13,893 nucleotides of DNA, taken from positions 1 through 13,893 of the forward strand of contig JAEYVD010000359.1 in the NCBI GenBank assembly GCA_023432075.1, given 5' to 3'. The DNA is from Pseudomonadota bacterium. Its GTDB lineage: Bacteria > Pseudomonadota > Gammaproteobacteria > Burkholderiales > Burkholderiaceae_B. The stretch's first letter is position 1, and each line of letters starts with the position of its first letter. A program made the position numbers and the translations under genes. Below, in pieces: positions 6,805 to 13,546 of the stretch. The notes beneath the pieces are model-generated. The model did no database searches, was not told where the DNA came from, and was given only the letters and a program-made list of their open reading frames with translations.

Positions 6805-7245
6805 ATGACCCTCCATTGCAAGCTCGCTGGCGCGCTGGCTGTGTCGTTTGCCCTGACCGCCCCGGTCCTGGCCGCAGATCGCACCGTCCACCTGCCCCTC
6901 GCGGCCGCCATCAAGGCCGCGCAGGACGCCGGCAAGATCGACGGCAGCGTCAGGTTCTACCTGGCCGGTACGGGGCCCAAGGGCAAGGTGCTGGAGGCCG
7001 GCGTGGTCACCAACCGCAAGACGAACGCCTTTGCCAAGAAGGACGAAGAGGCTTGCGTGTGGGTGGCCCAGTCCGCCGTGATCGCGCTGCATGAAGCCGC
7101 GAAGAAGGCCGGCGCCAATGCCGTCACCAATATCGTCAGCTACTACCGCAAGAACGAATACCGCAGCACCACCGATTACGAGTGCCACGCTGGCGCCATG
7201 GTGGCGGGCGTCGCGCTGCGCGGCGACCTCGCCACGGTGAAGTAA
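6805..7245 (+). CDS. Small secreted protein of APE loci (commonly mislabelled 'excinuclease ATPase subunit')
   Basis: A 146-residue protein. The N-terminus has a lysine, then a hydrophobic stretch ending in APVLA (19-23), giving a good signal peptidase I site after A23, so it should be periplasmic. The mature part holds two cysteines, C84 in EEACVWVAQS and C127 in DYECHAGAM, which could form a disulfide, and a conserved-looking GANAVTNIVSYYRKN block (103-117). I recognise it as the type of protein that often follows the last ketosynthase in APE clusters. The usual database name implies a UvrA-like ATPase, but there is no Walker A or B motif, no zinc finger, and the protein is exported, so that name is almost certainly wrong. 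Its function is unknown. It lies 72 nt after the ketosynthase and behind a hairpin, so it may be transcribed with the operon at lower level. The start choice is explained by AGGA at 6792. Confidence 0.75.
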   Translation: MTLHCKLAGALAVSFALTAPVLAADRTVHLPLAAAIKAAQDAGKIDGSVRFYLAGTGPKGKVLEAGVVTNRKTNAFAKKDEEACVWVAQSAVIALHEAAKKAGANAVTNIVSYYRKNEYRSTTDYECHAGAMVAGVALRGDLATVK

Positions 7246-7256
7246 GCGGAAGGGGC

Positions 7257-7284
7257 CTGGGCCGCCCGGTGCGCCCCGGCCCGG
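7257..7284 (+). terminator. Candidate terminator after the secreted-protein gene
   Basis: GGGCCG (7259-7264) pairs with CGGCCC (7277-7282); the stem extends outward by one G-T wobble and one C-G pair. The loop is 12 nt and a short TTT follows at 7285-7287. It lies between two plus-strand genes of unrelated function, 11 nt after the stop codon, so it likely marks the end of the APE transcription unit. The T-tract is short, hence moderate confidence. Confidence 0.4.
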
Positions 7285-7325
7285 TTTACACTTCCCGATT
7301 ACCGCAACACCACAAAGGTTTACCG

Positions 7326-7790
7326 ATGAGCACTGCTACGCTCAAGACCCGCCTGTCCGACGCCGTCAAGGACGCGATGCGCGCCAAGGCCACCGAGCGC
7401 CTGACCACGCTGCGATTCCTGCTGGCTGCCGTCAAGCAGAAGGAAGTGGACGAACGCCGCGATCTGTCCGACGCCGAAATCACCGCCATCATCGAAAAGC
7501 AGGTCAAGCAGCGCCGCGAGTCGATCGCCGCGTTCGAGCAGGCTGGCCGCACGGAAACCGCCGAGCAGGAAAAGGGCGAACTCGCCGTGCTGCAGGAATT
7601 CCTGCCCCAGGCCGCGACGCCCGAGGAAGTGGCCGCCGCCATCGACGCCGCGCTGGCGGAAGTGGCCGCGCAAGGCGTGACGGGCGCGCCCGCGATGGGC
7701 AAGGTGATGGCGATCCTCAAGCAGAACCTGGCCGGCCGCGCCGACATGACCGCGCTGTCGCAGCAGGTCAAGGCCCGCCTCGCGAGCTAA
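7326..7790 (+). CDS. yqeY: GatB/YqeY domain-containing protein
   Basis: A 154-residue, mostly helical protein of the usual YqeY length. Family signatures are visible in order: LRFLLAAVKQKEVDERRDLSD (29-49), KQRRES (61-66), EFLPQ (91-95), and GAPAMGKVM (120-128), which takes the place of the common D-M-G-K-V-M. The fold resembles the tRNA-binding tail of the GatB subunit of glutamyl-tRNA amidotransferase, and the protein may bind tRNA or act as a weak amidotransferase helper; the true function is not settled. The start at 7326 has AAAGG at 7314-7318, seven bases upstream. In many bacteria yqeY sits between rpsU and dnaG, but here it stands apart, following a likely terminator. Its TAA overlaps the stop codon of the convergent dinB gene. 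Confidence 0.92.
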   Translation: MSTATLKTRLSDAVKDAMRAKATERLTTLRFLLAAVKQKEVDERRDLSDAEITAIIEKQVKQRRESIAAFEQAGRTETAEQEKGELAVLQEFLPQAATPEEVAAAIDAALAEVAAQGVTGAPAMGKVMAILKQNLAGRADMTALSQQVKARLAS

Positions 7791-8884
7791 AACGCTCCCC
7801 CAAACAGATCCGGCTGGCGCGACTGCTCCGCCGGATCTGCGAAGTTGCTCATGCCCACGCCCGCCAGCCGGTACAGCGTGTCTGGCGGCAGTTCGACCCG
7901 TTCGCATAGCAGCCGTGCCAGCGCGGCCAGTTCCAGGGCGGATGCGGGCGGCTGGGCGCAGGTCTGGCTGCGCGTCAGGATGCGGAAGCGGTCGGTCTTG
8001 AGCTTGAGCACCACCGTGCGTCCCAAGGCGCCCTTCTTCAGCGCCTGATCCCACACTTTTTCCGCCATGCGGTCCAGCGCGTCTCCCACGGCGTCCAGCC
8101 GGACATCGTTGGAAAACGTGGTTTCCGCGGACACCTGTTGCAGCGGCTGGTCCGTCTGCACCTCGCGTTCGTCGATGCCGCGCGCCAGTTCATACAGGCG
8201 CCGGCCGTAGCGGCCAAAATAGTGTTCCAGTTCCTGCGCGCTGTGCGTCGCCAGGTCGCCCACCGTCTGGATTCCAAGCTGCTCCAGCCGCGCCTGCGTA
8301 ACCTTGCCCACGCCCGGCACCTTGCGCACCGGCAACGGTTCCAGAAACGCCAGCACCTTGTTGGGCCGCACGACGAACAGCCCATCGGGCTTGTTCCAGT
8401 CAGACGCGATCTTGGCCAGGAACTTGTTTGGCGCCACGCCTGCAGACGCGGTCAGGCCGGTTTCCTCGCGGATCTGCTGACGGATGACCTGCGCCACCTC
8501 GGTGGCCGACGGCAGCCCGCATTTGTTGACCGTGACGTCCAGGTAGGCCTCGTCCAGCGACAAGGGTTCGATCAGGTCGGTATGACGGGCGAAGATCTGC
8601 CGCACCTGGCGCGACACGTCGCGGTATCGGTTGAAATCGGGCGGCACGTAGATCGCGTGCGGGCACAGACGTTCGGCCTTGATGGCCGACATCGCGGAAT
8701 GAATGCCGTAGCGCCGCGCCTCGTACGAGGCCGCGCACACCACCGAGCGCGGTCCCGTCCAGGCCACAACCACCGGCTTGCCGCGCAGGTCGGGGTTGTC
8801 GCGCTGCTCCACGGACGCATAGAAAGCATCCATGTCCACATGCACGATCTTGCGCGCGGACTGCGCGGGCGCCTGCCCCGTCAT
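7787..8884 (-). CDS. dinB: DNA polymerase IV (Y-family translesion polymerase)
   Basis: A 365-residue Y-family polymerase of typical length. [12 protein letters not shown] (15-26) carries the metal ligand D17 and the aromatic steric gate at F21-Y22. SLDEAYLDV (109-117) supplies D111 and E112, so the catalytic acid triad is complete. Helix-hairpin-helix style residues appear as [20 protein letters not shown] in the thumb region. The C-terminus ends with [14 protein letters not shown] (357-361) fits the beta-clamp binding motif, so this copy should be recruited to the sliding clamp. It copies past damaged template bases with low fidelity. The start at 8884 has GAGG close upstream. I found no CTGT-N8-ACAG LexA box in the 75-bp divergent region, so SOS control is not shown by the sequence. 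It converges with yqeY and overlaps it by four bases. Confidence 0.95.
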   Translation of the reverse strand: MTGQAPAQSARKIVHVDMDAFYASVEQRDNPDLRGKPVVVAWTGPRSVVCAASYEARRYGIHSAMSAIKAERLCPHAIYVPPDFNRYRDVSRQVRQIFARHTDLIEPLSLDEAYLDVTVNKCGLPSATEVAQVIRQQIREETGLTASAGVAPNKFLAKIASDWNKPDGLFVVRPNKVLAFLEPLPVRKVPGVGKVTQARLEQLGIQTVGDLATHSAQELEHYFGRYGRRLYELARGIDEREVQTDQPLQQVSAETTFSNDVRLDAVGDALDRMAEKVWDQALKKGALGRTVVLKLKTDRFRILTRSQTCAQPPASALELAALARLLCERVELPPDTLYRLAGVGMSNFADPAEQSRQPDLFGGAF

Positions 8885-8959
8885 GGCCTCAATCCCGTGG
8901 CAAAAACATATATTATGACCGGCGACAATTTGCTATCCCTTCTTGCCCCCGACGGATCC
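8885..8959. promoter_or_regulatory. Divergent control region between dinB and the thioesterase gene
   Basis: A sharply AT-rich patch (about 8901-8916, including TATATT at 8909-8914) stands out from its GC-rich surroundings and could serve as a -10 element on the plus strand, with transcription starting near 8920. That would leave ATG 8915 outside the transcript and favour ATG 8960 for the thioesterase. No convincing -35 box pairs with it. Confidence 0.35.
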
Positions 8960-9382
8960 ATGACTGCACCCGCCCGCGCCAATACCGACTACTTCGGCCT
9001 GACCATTCCTTTCATGAGTTTCATCGGCCTGGTGCCGGAAAGCATCGCGCCCGCCTACGCCCGCACGACGCTGCCGTGGCGCGAAGACTTGACCAATAGC
9101 CGCGGCGATGTGCATGGCGGCACGCTGATGAGCGTGCTGGACTTCACCCTGAGCGCCGCCGCCCGTGGCTCGGCTGACGCCACCGAAGGCATGGCCACCA
9201 TCGACATGAACACCACGTTCCTGTCGCCCGCCACCGGCGATCTGGTCATCGAGGCGCGCTGCCTGCGCCGCGGCGCCTCCATCGCCTTCTGCGAGGGCGA
9301 CATCCGCCGCGCTGACGGCGAACTGGTGGCGCGCGCCACCGCCACCTTCAAGATCATCCGCCGCCGTCCGGGCGGCGACTGA
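8960..9382 (+). CDS. PaaI-family hotdog thioesterase
   Basis: A 140-residue hotdog-fold acyl-CoA thioesterase. N46 to G54 (NSRGDVHGG) contains the HGG signature (52-54), followed by the central helix with D61 in the position of the catalytic aspartate of Paa[17 protein letters not shown] (85-100) and ATATFKII (126-133) form the later strands. The family hydrolyses aryl- or acyl-CoA thioesters in the cytoplasm, often as a salvage step; the particular substrate cannot be read from the sequence. ATG 8960 is chosen because the likely -10 patch ends just before it and because the PaaI fold starts soon after. ATG 8915 is in frame (15 residues longer) but has no Shine-Dalgarno and would need leaderless translation. 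It diverges from dinB. It is unlikely to be part of the APE pathway, though both involve hotdog proteins. Confidence 0.85.
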   Translation: MTAPARANTDYFGLTIPFMSFIGLVPESIAPAYARTTLPWREDLTNSRGDVHGGTLMSVLDFTLSAAARGSADATEGMATIDMNTTFLSPATGDLVIEARCLRRGASIAFCEGDIRRADGELVARATATFKIIRRRPGGD

Positions 9383-9416
9383 AGATCCTATCGGGGCCTT
9401 CCCATCCGGGCCTGCC

Positions 9417-9872
9417 CTATCTCGGCAGGTCGCGCGACGGCTTGACGGGCGGGCGCGGATCCAGCGGCATGTACGTGCTGCACGACACCAGCCCGTAGTA
9501 CACCGCGTCCTGCATGGCGCGCATCGCGGCGGCGTCCCACGTGCCCTTGCCCCACATCACGACGCGCACGTCCGTGGACTTCGGGCCCAACGACTTCAGG
9601 TCCACGCGCGACATTTCGCGATCAGAGTACGGCGCCAGCACGCGGACCACACCGGTTTGCGCGCTTTCGTTCAGGTCGGACACGACGCGGTAGGCGTTGT
9701 CGGTGCTGCGCAGGCAGGCGTTGGACTGGCGGATAACCGCATCGTAGGCGTCCTTGAACGCCACCGGCGCCTTGAACTCACTGTGCGGCGACGCGCTGTC
9801 CTGCGAAATGCCGAGCGAGCAGCCGGCCAGCCCCAGGGCCAGCGCCGAGGCCGCGACCAGATTCCTGTACAT
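9417..9872 (-). CDS. Small lipoprotein of unknown function
   Basis: A 151-residue protein. A short signal sequence ends in the lipobox L15-A-G-C18, and serine at +2 suggests the outer membrane, inner leaflet. The mature part has two further cysteines, C53 in SNACLRS and C131 in VSCSTYM, which may form a disulfide; a proline-rich tail closes the protein (about 137-150). The pattern of alternating strands and the tryptophan/tyrosine-rich end resemble small lipoproteins found in Bordetella and Achromobacter, but I cannot assign a function. The start at 9872 is supported by GGAG six bases upstream on the minus strand; the open frame extends further upstream but would add an unlikely pre-sequence before the lipoprotein signal. 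It converges with the thioesterase gene with 34 nt between stops, and diverges from the peptidase gene. Confidence 0.8.
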   Translation of the reverse strand: MYRNLVAASALALGLAGCSLGISQDSASPHSEFKAPVAFKDAYDAVIRQSNACLRSTDNAYRVVSDLNESAQTGVVRVLAPYSDREMSRVDLKSLGPKSTDVRVVMWGKGTWDAAAMRAMQDAVYYGLVSCSTYMPLDPRPPVKPSRDLPR

Positions 9873-9937
9873 GTAAATCTCCAGAAGAATTGCCGCGATT
9901 ATCCCGCAAACCGCCTGGCGGCATAAGTGGGGCCGGT

Positions 9938-9967
9938 TCGACACCCCTCGCGCGGCTATGGCATTAT
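9938..9967 (+). promoter_or_regulatory. Candidate sigma-70 promoter of the S9 peptidase gene
   Basis: TCGACA (9938-9943, five of six consensus bases) and CATTAT (9962-9967, four of six) are separated by 18 bp. Transcription would begin near 9974, within the inverted repeat described next. Spacing and position suit the gene at 10011. Confidence 0.5.
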
Positions 9968-9993
9968 CGATCCGCCATTGCAACGCGGATCGA
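9967..9993 (+). promoter_or_regulatory. Inverted repeat at the peptidase transcription start: operator or leader hairpin
   Basis: TCGATCCGC (9967-9975) and GCGGATCGA (9985-9993) are perfect 9-bp arms around a 9-nt centre. It overlaps the predicted start site of transcription and ends 6 nt before the Shine-Dalgarno at 10000. This is a typical place for a dimeric repressor site; alternatively the RNA would form a hairpin just ahead of the ribosome site. Confidence 0.5.
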
Positions 9994-9999
9994 CATCAC

Positions 10000-10004
10000 G
10001 GAGG
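10000..10004 (+). promoter_or_regulatory. Ribosome binding site fixing a TTG start
   Basis: A full GGAGG stands six bases before TTG 10011. No ATG or GTG in that frame is placed as well, and starting here gives a clean lipoprotein signal peptide. Confidence 0.7.
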
Positions 10005-10010
10005 TTTCCC

Positions 10011-11927
10011 TTGTTCTCATTCCTGCGCACCGTCCTGGCGGCCGGCATTGTCGGCGCCTCACTGGGTGCCTGCGCCACGCAGCCGCCTCCCCGCGCCTAT
10101 CCCCTGAAAGATTTCTTCCGCAATCCGGATCGCGGCTTTTTCCGGCTGTCGGATGACGGCCAGACGCTGTCGTTCATGCAGCCGACCAGCGTGGACGGCA
10201 ACCCGGCCCGCATGAACATCTACGTGCAGCCCCTGCAAGGCAGCGAGCTCGTCGGCGAGCCGCGCCAACTGACCCGCGAGACCGCGCGCGACATCAGCGC
10301 CTACTTCTGGAAAGGCGCGGACGTGGTGCTGTACCAGAAGGACTTTGGCGGTGACGAGAACTTCCACGTCCTGGCCGTCAATGCCAAGACCGGCACGATC
10401 ACCGACCTGACGCCCTATGAGGGCGTGCGCGCCGGCATCGAAGACGACCTGGAAGACGATCCCGACCACGTGCTGATCAGCCACAACCACCGCGACCCGG
10501 AAGTCTTCGACGTCTACCGCGTCAACGTCCACACCGGCGCGGCCGTGCTGGTGGCGCAGAACCCGGGCAACATCGTCGGCTGGCAGACCGACCACGCCGG
10601 CAAGGTGCGCGCCGCCGTCGCCAGCGACGGGCTGAACACCACCCTGCTCTACCGCGACGACGAAGCCTCCGATTTCCGCCCCCTCATCACCACCGATTAC
10701 CGCACCAGCGTCAGCCCCGCGTTCTTCACGTTCGACGACAAGAAGTTCTACGCGCTCAGCAACCGCGGCCGCGACAAGCTTTCGCTGGTCGTCATTGACC
10801 CCGCCACGCCGGACGTTGAAGACGTCATCTTCACCCCCGATGCGGTCGACCTGGACGGCGCGGCATTCTCGCGCAAGCGCCGCGTGCTGACTGTCGCGTC
10901 CTACCAGACCGACAAACCGCAATACAAGTTCTTCGACGCCGAAACCGAAGCGCTGTACAAAACCCTGGCCGAGCGCCTGCCCGGCTACGACGTTGTCCTG
11001 CAGGGCGGCAACCGCGATGAAAACAAATTCATCGTCGCGGCCTATAACGACCGCACGCCCGGCGCGCGCTACATCTATGACGCGGTGGCCGGCACGCTCA
11101 CTAAGCTGGCGGAGCTGAATCCCGCGATCCCCGAGGCCGACATGTCGCGGGTGCAGCCCATCAGCTACCAAAGCCGCGACGGCCGCACCATCCACGGCTA
11201 CCTGACGCTGCCCGCGGGCCGCGCGCCCAAGAACCTGGCTTGCATCGTCAACCCGCACGGCGGCCCGTGGGCCCGCGACGGCTGGGGCTACAACCCCGAA
11301 GTGCAATTCCTGGCCAACCGCGGATTCTGCGTGCTGCAGATGAACTTTCGCGGGTCCACCGGCTACGGCCGCGACTTCTGGGAAGCCGGCTTTGGGCAAT
11401 GGGGCTTGAAGATGCAGGACGACATCACCGATGGCGTAGCGTGGCTGGTCGAGCAAGGCATCGCCGACCCCAAACGCATCGGCATCTACGGCGCCAGCTA
11501 TGGCGGCTACGCCACGCTGGCCGGAGTGGCCTTCACGCCGGACCTGTACGCCGCGGCGGTCGACTACGTGGGCGTGTCCAACCTTTTCACGTTCATGAAG
11601 TCGATTCCGCCTTACTGGAAGCCGATGCTGGACAAGATGCAGGACATGGTGGGCGACCCGGTGCGCGATCGCGACCGCCTGACGGCCACGTCGCCGGCGC
11701 TGCACGCGGATAAGATCCGCACGCCGCTATTCGTGGCGCAAGGCGCCAAGGATCCCCGCGTGAACAAGGACGAGAGCGATCAGATGGTGTCGGCGCTCAA
11801 GGCTCGCGGCGTCGATGTGGAATACATGGTCAAGGACAACGAAGGCCACGGCTTCCACAACGACGAGAACAAGTTCGAGTTCTACGAGGCCATGGAGAAG
11901 TTCCTGACGGAACACCTCAAGCCGTAG
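10011..11927 (+). CDS. S9-family (prolyl oligopeptidase) peptidase, predicted lipoprotein
   Basis: A 638-residue serine peptidase beginning at TTG. The N-terminus is a signal peptide ending in L18-G-A-C21, a tolerable lipobox, so it is probably attached to the outer membrane facing the periplasm. Residues about 35-390 form the beta-propeller that restricts access to the active site. The alpha/beta hydrolase domain (about 400-638) holds the nucleophile S496 in GASYGGYA, D581 in QGAKDPRVN and H613 in NEGHGFH, so the triad is complete; NPHGGPWAR around residue 420 is the usual oxyanion-region motif. The acylaminoacyl/dipeptidyl peptidase branch cleaves short peptides, often after proline or from modified N-termini; the substrate here is unknown. 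Control may run through the inverted repeat at 9967-9993. The 3' end overlaps the convergent GGDEF gene by 11 bases. No role in pigment synthesis is suggested. Confidence 0.9.
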   Translation: MFSFLRTVLAAGIVGASLGACATQPPPRAYPLKDFFRNPDRGFFRLSDDGQTLSFMQPTSVDGNPARMNIYVQPLQGSELVGEPRQLTRETARDISAYFWKGADVVLYQKDFGGDENFHVLAVNAKTGTITDLTPYEGVRAGIEDDLEDDPDHVLISHNHRDPEVFDVYRVNVHTGAAVLVAQNPGNIVGWQTDHAGKVRAAVASDGLNTTLLYRDDEASDFRPLITTDYRTSVSPAFFTFDDKKFYALSNRGRDKLSLVVIDPATPDVEDVIFTPDAVDLDGAAFSRKRRVLTVASYQTDKPQYKFFDAETEALYKTLAERLPGYDVVLQGGNRDENKFIVAAYNDRTPGARYIYDAVAGTLTKLAELNPAIPEADMSRVQPISYQSRDGRTIHGYLTLPAGRAPKNLACIVNPHGGPWARDGWGYNPEVQFLANRGFCVLQMNFRGSTGYGRDFWEAGFGQWGLKMQDDITDGVAWLVEQGIADPKRIGIYGASYGGYATLAGVAFTPDLYAAAVDYVGVSNLFTFMKSIPPYWKPMLDKMQDMVGDPVRDRDRLTATSPALHADKIRTPLFVAQGAKDPRVNKDESDQMVSALKARGVDVEYMVKDNEGHGFHNDENKFEFYEAMEKFLTEHLKP

Positions 11928-13149
11928 TGCCCGCGGCTTCGGCCTCCAGGGCATTCGTGGCGGCGGCCGGCTGGCCGCCGCCTGCCCGAACCATCCCCCG
12001 GCCGCTCCAGGCCATTTCCACCCGGTCGCGCCCCTGTTCCTTGGCCCGATACAGCGCCACGTCGGCCCGCGCCAGGATCACGTCGGCGCTATCGCCGGGC
12101 TGGTAGGACGCCAGCCCCCCGCTCGTGGTCATCTGCACTTCCAACCCCTGCAGGTAAAGCGGCATGTCGCGCAAGGCGTCGCAGACGCGCTGCGCTTGCA
12201 CCAGCGCGCTCGCCGGATCACAGTCGTACATCAGCAGCACGAATTCCTCGCCGCCCATGCGTCCGAAGCGGTCGCTCGACCGGACCGCGTTCTGCACCAC
12301 GCGCGCGAAGTGCCGCAACGCGGTGTCGCCGCCCGCGTGCCCATAGCGGTCGTTGATCGATTTGAAATGGTCGATGTCCAGCACCAGCACCGCCAGCTTC
12401 CCGCCGCTGCGCTCGCAGCGTTGCAGCTCGCGTTCCAGCTCGTCCAGGATGCTGCGCCGCGAGTAGGCCTGCGTCAGGCTGTCGAACGTCAGCGCGGCCT
12501 GCATCTTTTCCGCCTGGCTGGACTGGATCATAAAGAGCAGCGCCAGAAACAGCCCCGGCACCGTGACCGAGCCGCACACGATGAAGAACAGGCCCCACGC
12601 CGACGGCTGCAACAGCGACACCGGCGCTTCCACTCCCGCGCCGTAGACATACACGCGCAGCGCGTGCAATCCCACCAGCCCGAAGAAGGCCAGCAGCAGG
12701 TAGAGCACGACGCCTTTGGTCTGGATGCGCCGCCGCTGCCGGAAGATGACCCAGCCCGTTGCCGCCATCAGCACGCAGGTGTAGCCGGAATACAGCATCA
12801 TTCGCGACAGCAGACTGTCGTTGCGATACAGCAGCAGCGCAAAGCCAAACGTGCACAGCGAGCACAACACGGTCGTGCGCAGGATGTGCGGATGCAAGCC
12901 GAAGAACTGGCGCACGCCGATGTACACCAGCGCGGCGGACACGGCCCAGGCCGCGTTGGACACCATCACATAGGCCGCGGGCGGCATCATTTCGGCGCAC
13001 GCGTAGGCCAGCATCGACAGCACGGCCAGCGCATTGGCCGCCATGAACGCTGGCACGCCTTCGACGCCGCGGCCATGAAATGGCAGCAGCAGCGGCAACG
13101 CAAGCGCCGTGGCGAGTCCCCACATCAGGAAAAACAAGCTAGTCGTCAT
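11917..13149 (-). CDS. Membrane-bound GGDEF diguanylate cyclase
   Basis: A 410-residue protein. Residues 1-210 contain six or seven hydrophobic helices (about 5-23, 35-55, 60-80, 88-107, 115-137, 147-168, 184-208) that form a membrane sensor without a recognisable named domain. The GGDEF domain follows from about 215. LDIDHFKSINDRYGH (257-271) provides a metal-binding aspartate (D258 or D260) and substrate contacts, and the active-site loop is GGEEF (299-303), a catalytically competent variant. RSSD (290-293), exactly five residues before it, is the inhibitory I-site, so product feedback by c-di-GMP is expected. ARADVALYRAKEQGRD (360-375) is the usual end of the domain, followed by an alanine- and glycine-rich tail. 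It makes c-di-GMP from two GTP. No EAL domain is attached. It converges on the peptidase gene with 11 overlapping bases. The sensed signal is unknown. Confidence 0.93.
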   Translation of the reverse strand: MTTSLFFLMWGLATALALPLLLPFHGRGVEGVPAFMAANALAVLSMLAYACAEMMPPAAYVMVSNAAWAVSAALVYIGVRQFFGLHPHILRTTVLCSLCTFGFALLLYRNDSLLSRMMLYSGYTCVLMAATGWVIFRQRRRIQTKGVVLYLLLAFFGLVGLHALRVYVYGAGVEAPVSLLQPSAWGLFFIVCGSVTVPGLFLALLFMIQSSQAEKMQAALTFDSLTQAYSRRSILDELERELQRCERSGGKLAVLVLDIDHFKSINDRYGHAGGDTALRHFARVVQNAVRSSDRFGRMGGEEFVLLMYDCDPASALVQAQRVCDALRDMPLYLQGLEVQMTTSGGLASYQPGDSADVILARADVALYRAKEQGRDRVEMAWSGRGMVRAGGGQPAAATNALEAEAAGTTA

Positions 13150-13221
13150 GGTTGTTCCGGCTCAGGCCTTCTGGGCCTGCCCCGCCGTTGGGAATTGCAG
13201 TTGCACTGGGTTCGCAATCGA

Positions 13222-13231
13222 TAACGCGTTA
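13222..13231. promoter_or_regulatory. 10-bp palindrome upstream of the GGDEF gene
   Basis: TAACGCGTTA is a perfect palindrome 73-82 bp ahead of the GGDEF start codon, in a locally AT-richer segment. It could be a half or core of a regulator site, but a 10-bp palindrome may also occur by chance. Confidence 0.3.
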
Positions 13232-13477
13232 CACGTCAGCATTTTTGATGCTTTTTGTTACCAGAACGACAAAATGACCCACTGCGCGATTGCCCATCGA
13301 GGCAACGCGCGCCTGTTCGTTCAGAACCTTTACTGCCCGCGCCAAGACGATCGCACGGCCTGCGACGAAAGAATACGCCAAGGCGCCCGCGCCGTGACGT
13401 TCCCTTTGCAGTAATTGACAGTTAACTTACGCAAATATCCGTAAAGTTCCATGCGTCGACGGCCCAGCCGTAAGCGC

Positions 13478-13505
13478 CGCGACCACGCCCCGCGGGCGTG
13501 GCGCG
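13478..13505 (-). terminator. Strong GC-rich hairpin, likely terminator of the MFS transporter gene
   Basis: CCACGCCC (13483-13490) and GGGCGTGG (13494-13501) form a perfect 8-bp stem with a CGC loop; beyond one bulged base (13482) four further pairs CGCG/CGCG extend it. It starts 41 nt after the stop of the minus-strand MFS gene. No T-run follows on either strand, so termination efficiency is uncertain. Confidence 0.45.
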
Positions 13506-13546
13506 TACGTTTGGCGCCCCCACTCCTGCGATCCTCGCGGGCGCCC

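Larger units (their letters stand above)
13150..13546. other. Intergenic stretch of about 400 bp with short palindromes and no convincing gene
   Basis: This lies upstream of the GGDEF gene and downstream of the MFS gene, both on the minus strand. It holds a 10-bp palindrome TAACGCGTTA (13222-13231), a small stem AGCAT/ATGCT followed by TTTT (13238-13256), a perfect TTGACA (13415-13420), an imperfect inverted repeat (AACTTACG at 13424-13431, CGTAAAGTT at 13440-13448) and a strong hairpin (13478-13505). Its base composition is lower in GC than the flanking genes between about 13200 and 13450. An open frame crosses it on the plus strand but looks unlike a protein. It should contain the GGDEF promoter; I cannot point to a clear -10/-35 pair on the minus strand. 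Confidence 0.6.

Noticed and set aside
6805..7245. Excinuclease/UvrA-like function for the small secreted protein
   Set aside because: No nucleotide-binding motif, a clear signal peptide, and a length of 146 residues; the usual name appears to be a propagated mistake.
9359..9377. Perfect 7-bp stem CGCCGCC/GGCGGCG with a 5-nt loop at the end of the thioesterase gene
   Set aside because: It is formed by the codons of the RRRPGGD tail, has no T-run, and such stems arise easily in sequence this rich in GC; kept only as a weak terminator possibility.
9927..9950. tRNA-like T-loop (GGTTCGA) upstream of the peptidase gene
   Set aside because: The flanking bases do not form a 5-bp T-stem, and no D-arm, anticodon arm or acceptor stem can be drawn around it.
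10059..11705. 548-codon minus-strand open frame opposite the S9 peptidase
   Set aside because: A shadow frame of high-GC coding sequence, with no motif and no start context.
12196..13224. 342-codon plus-strand open frame opposite the GGDEF gene
   Set aside because: Very rich in His, Gln and Arg, which is typical of an antisense frame; the GGDEF protein on the other strand is unmistakable.
13109..13414. 101-codon plus-strand frame across the intergenic region
   Set aside because: No Shine-Dalgarno, no family resemblance, overlaps the start of the GGDEF gene, and has codon use unlike the neighbours.
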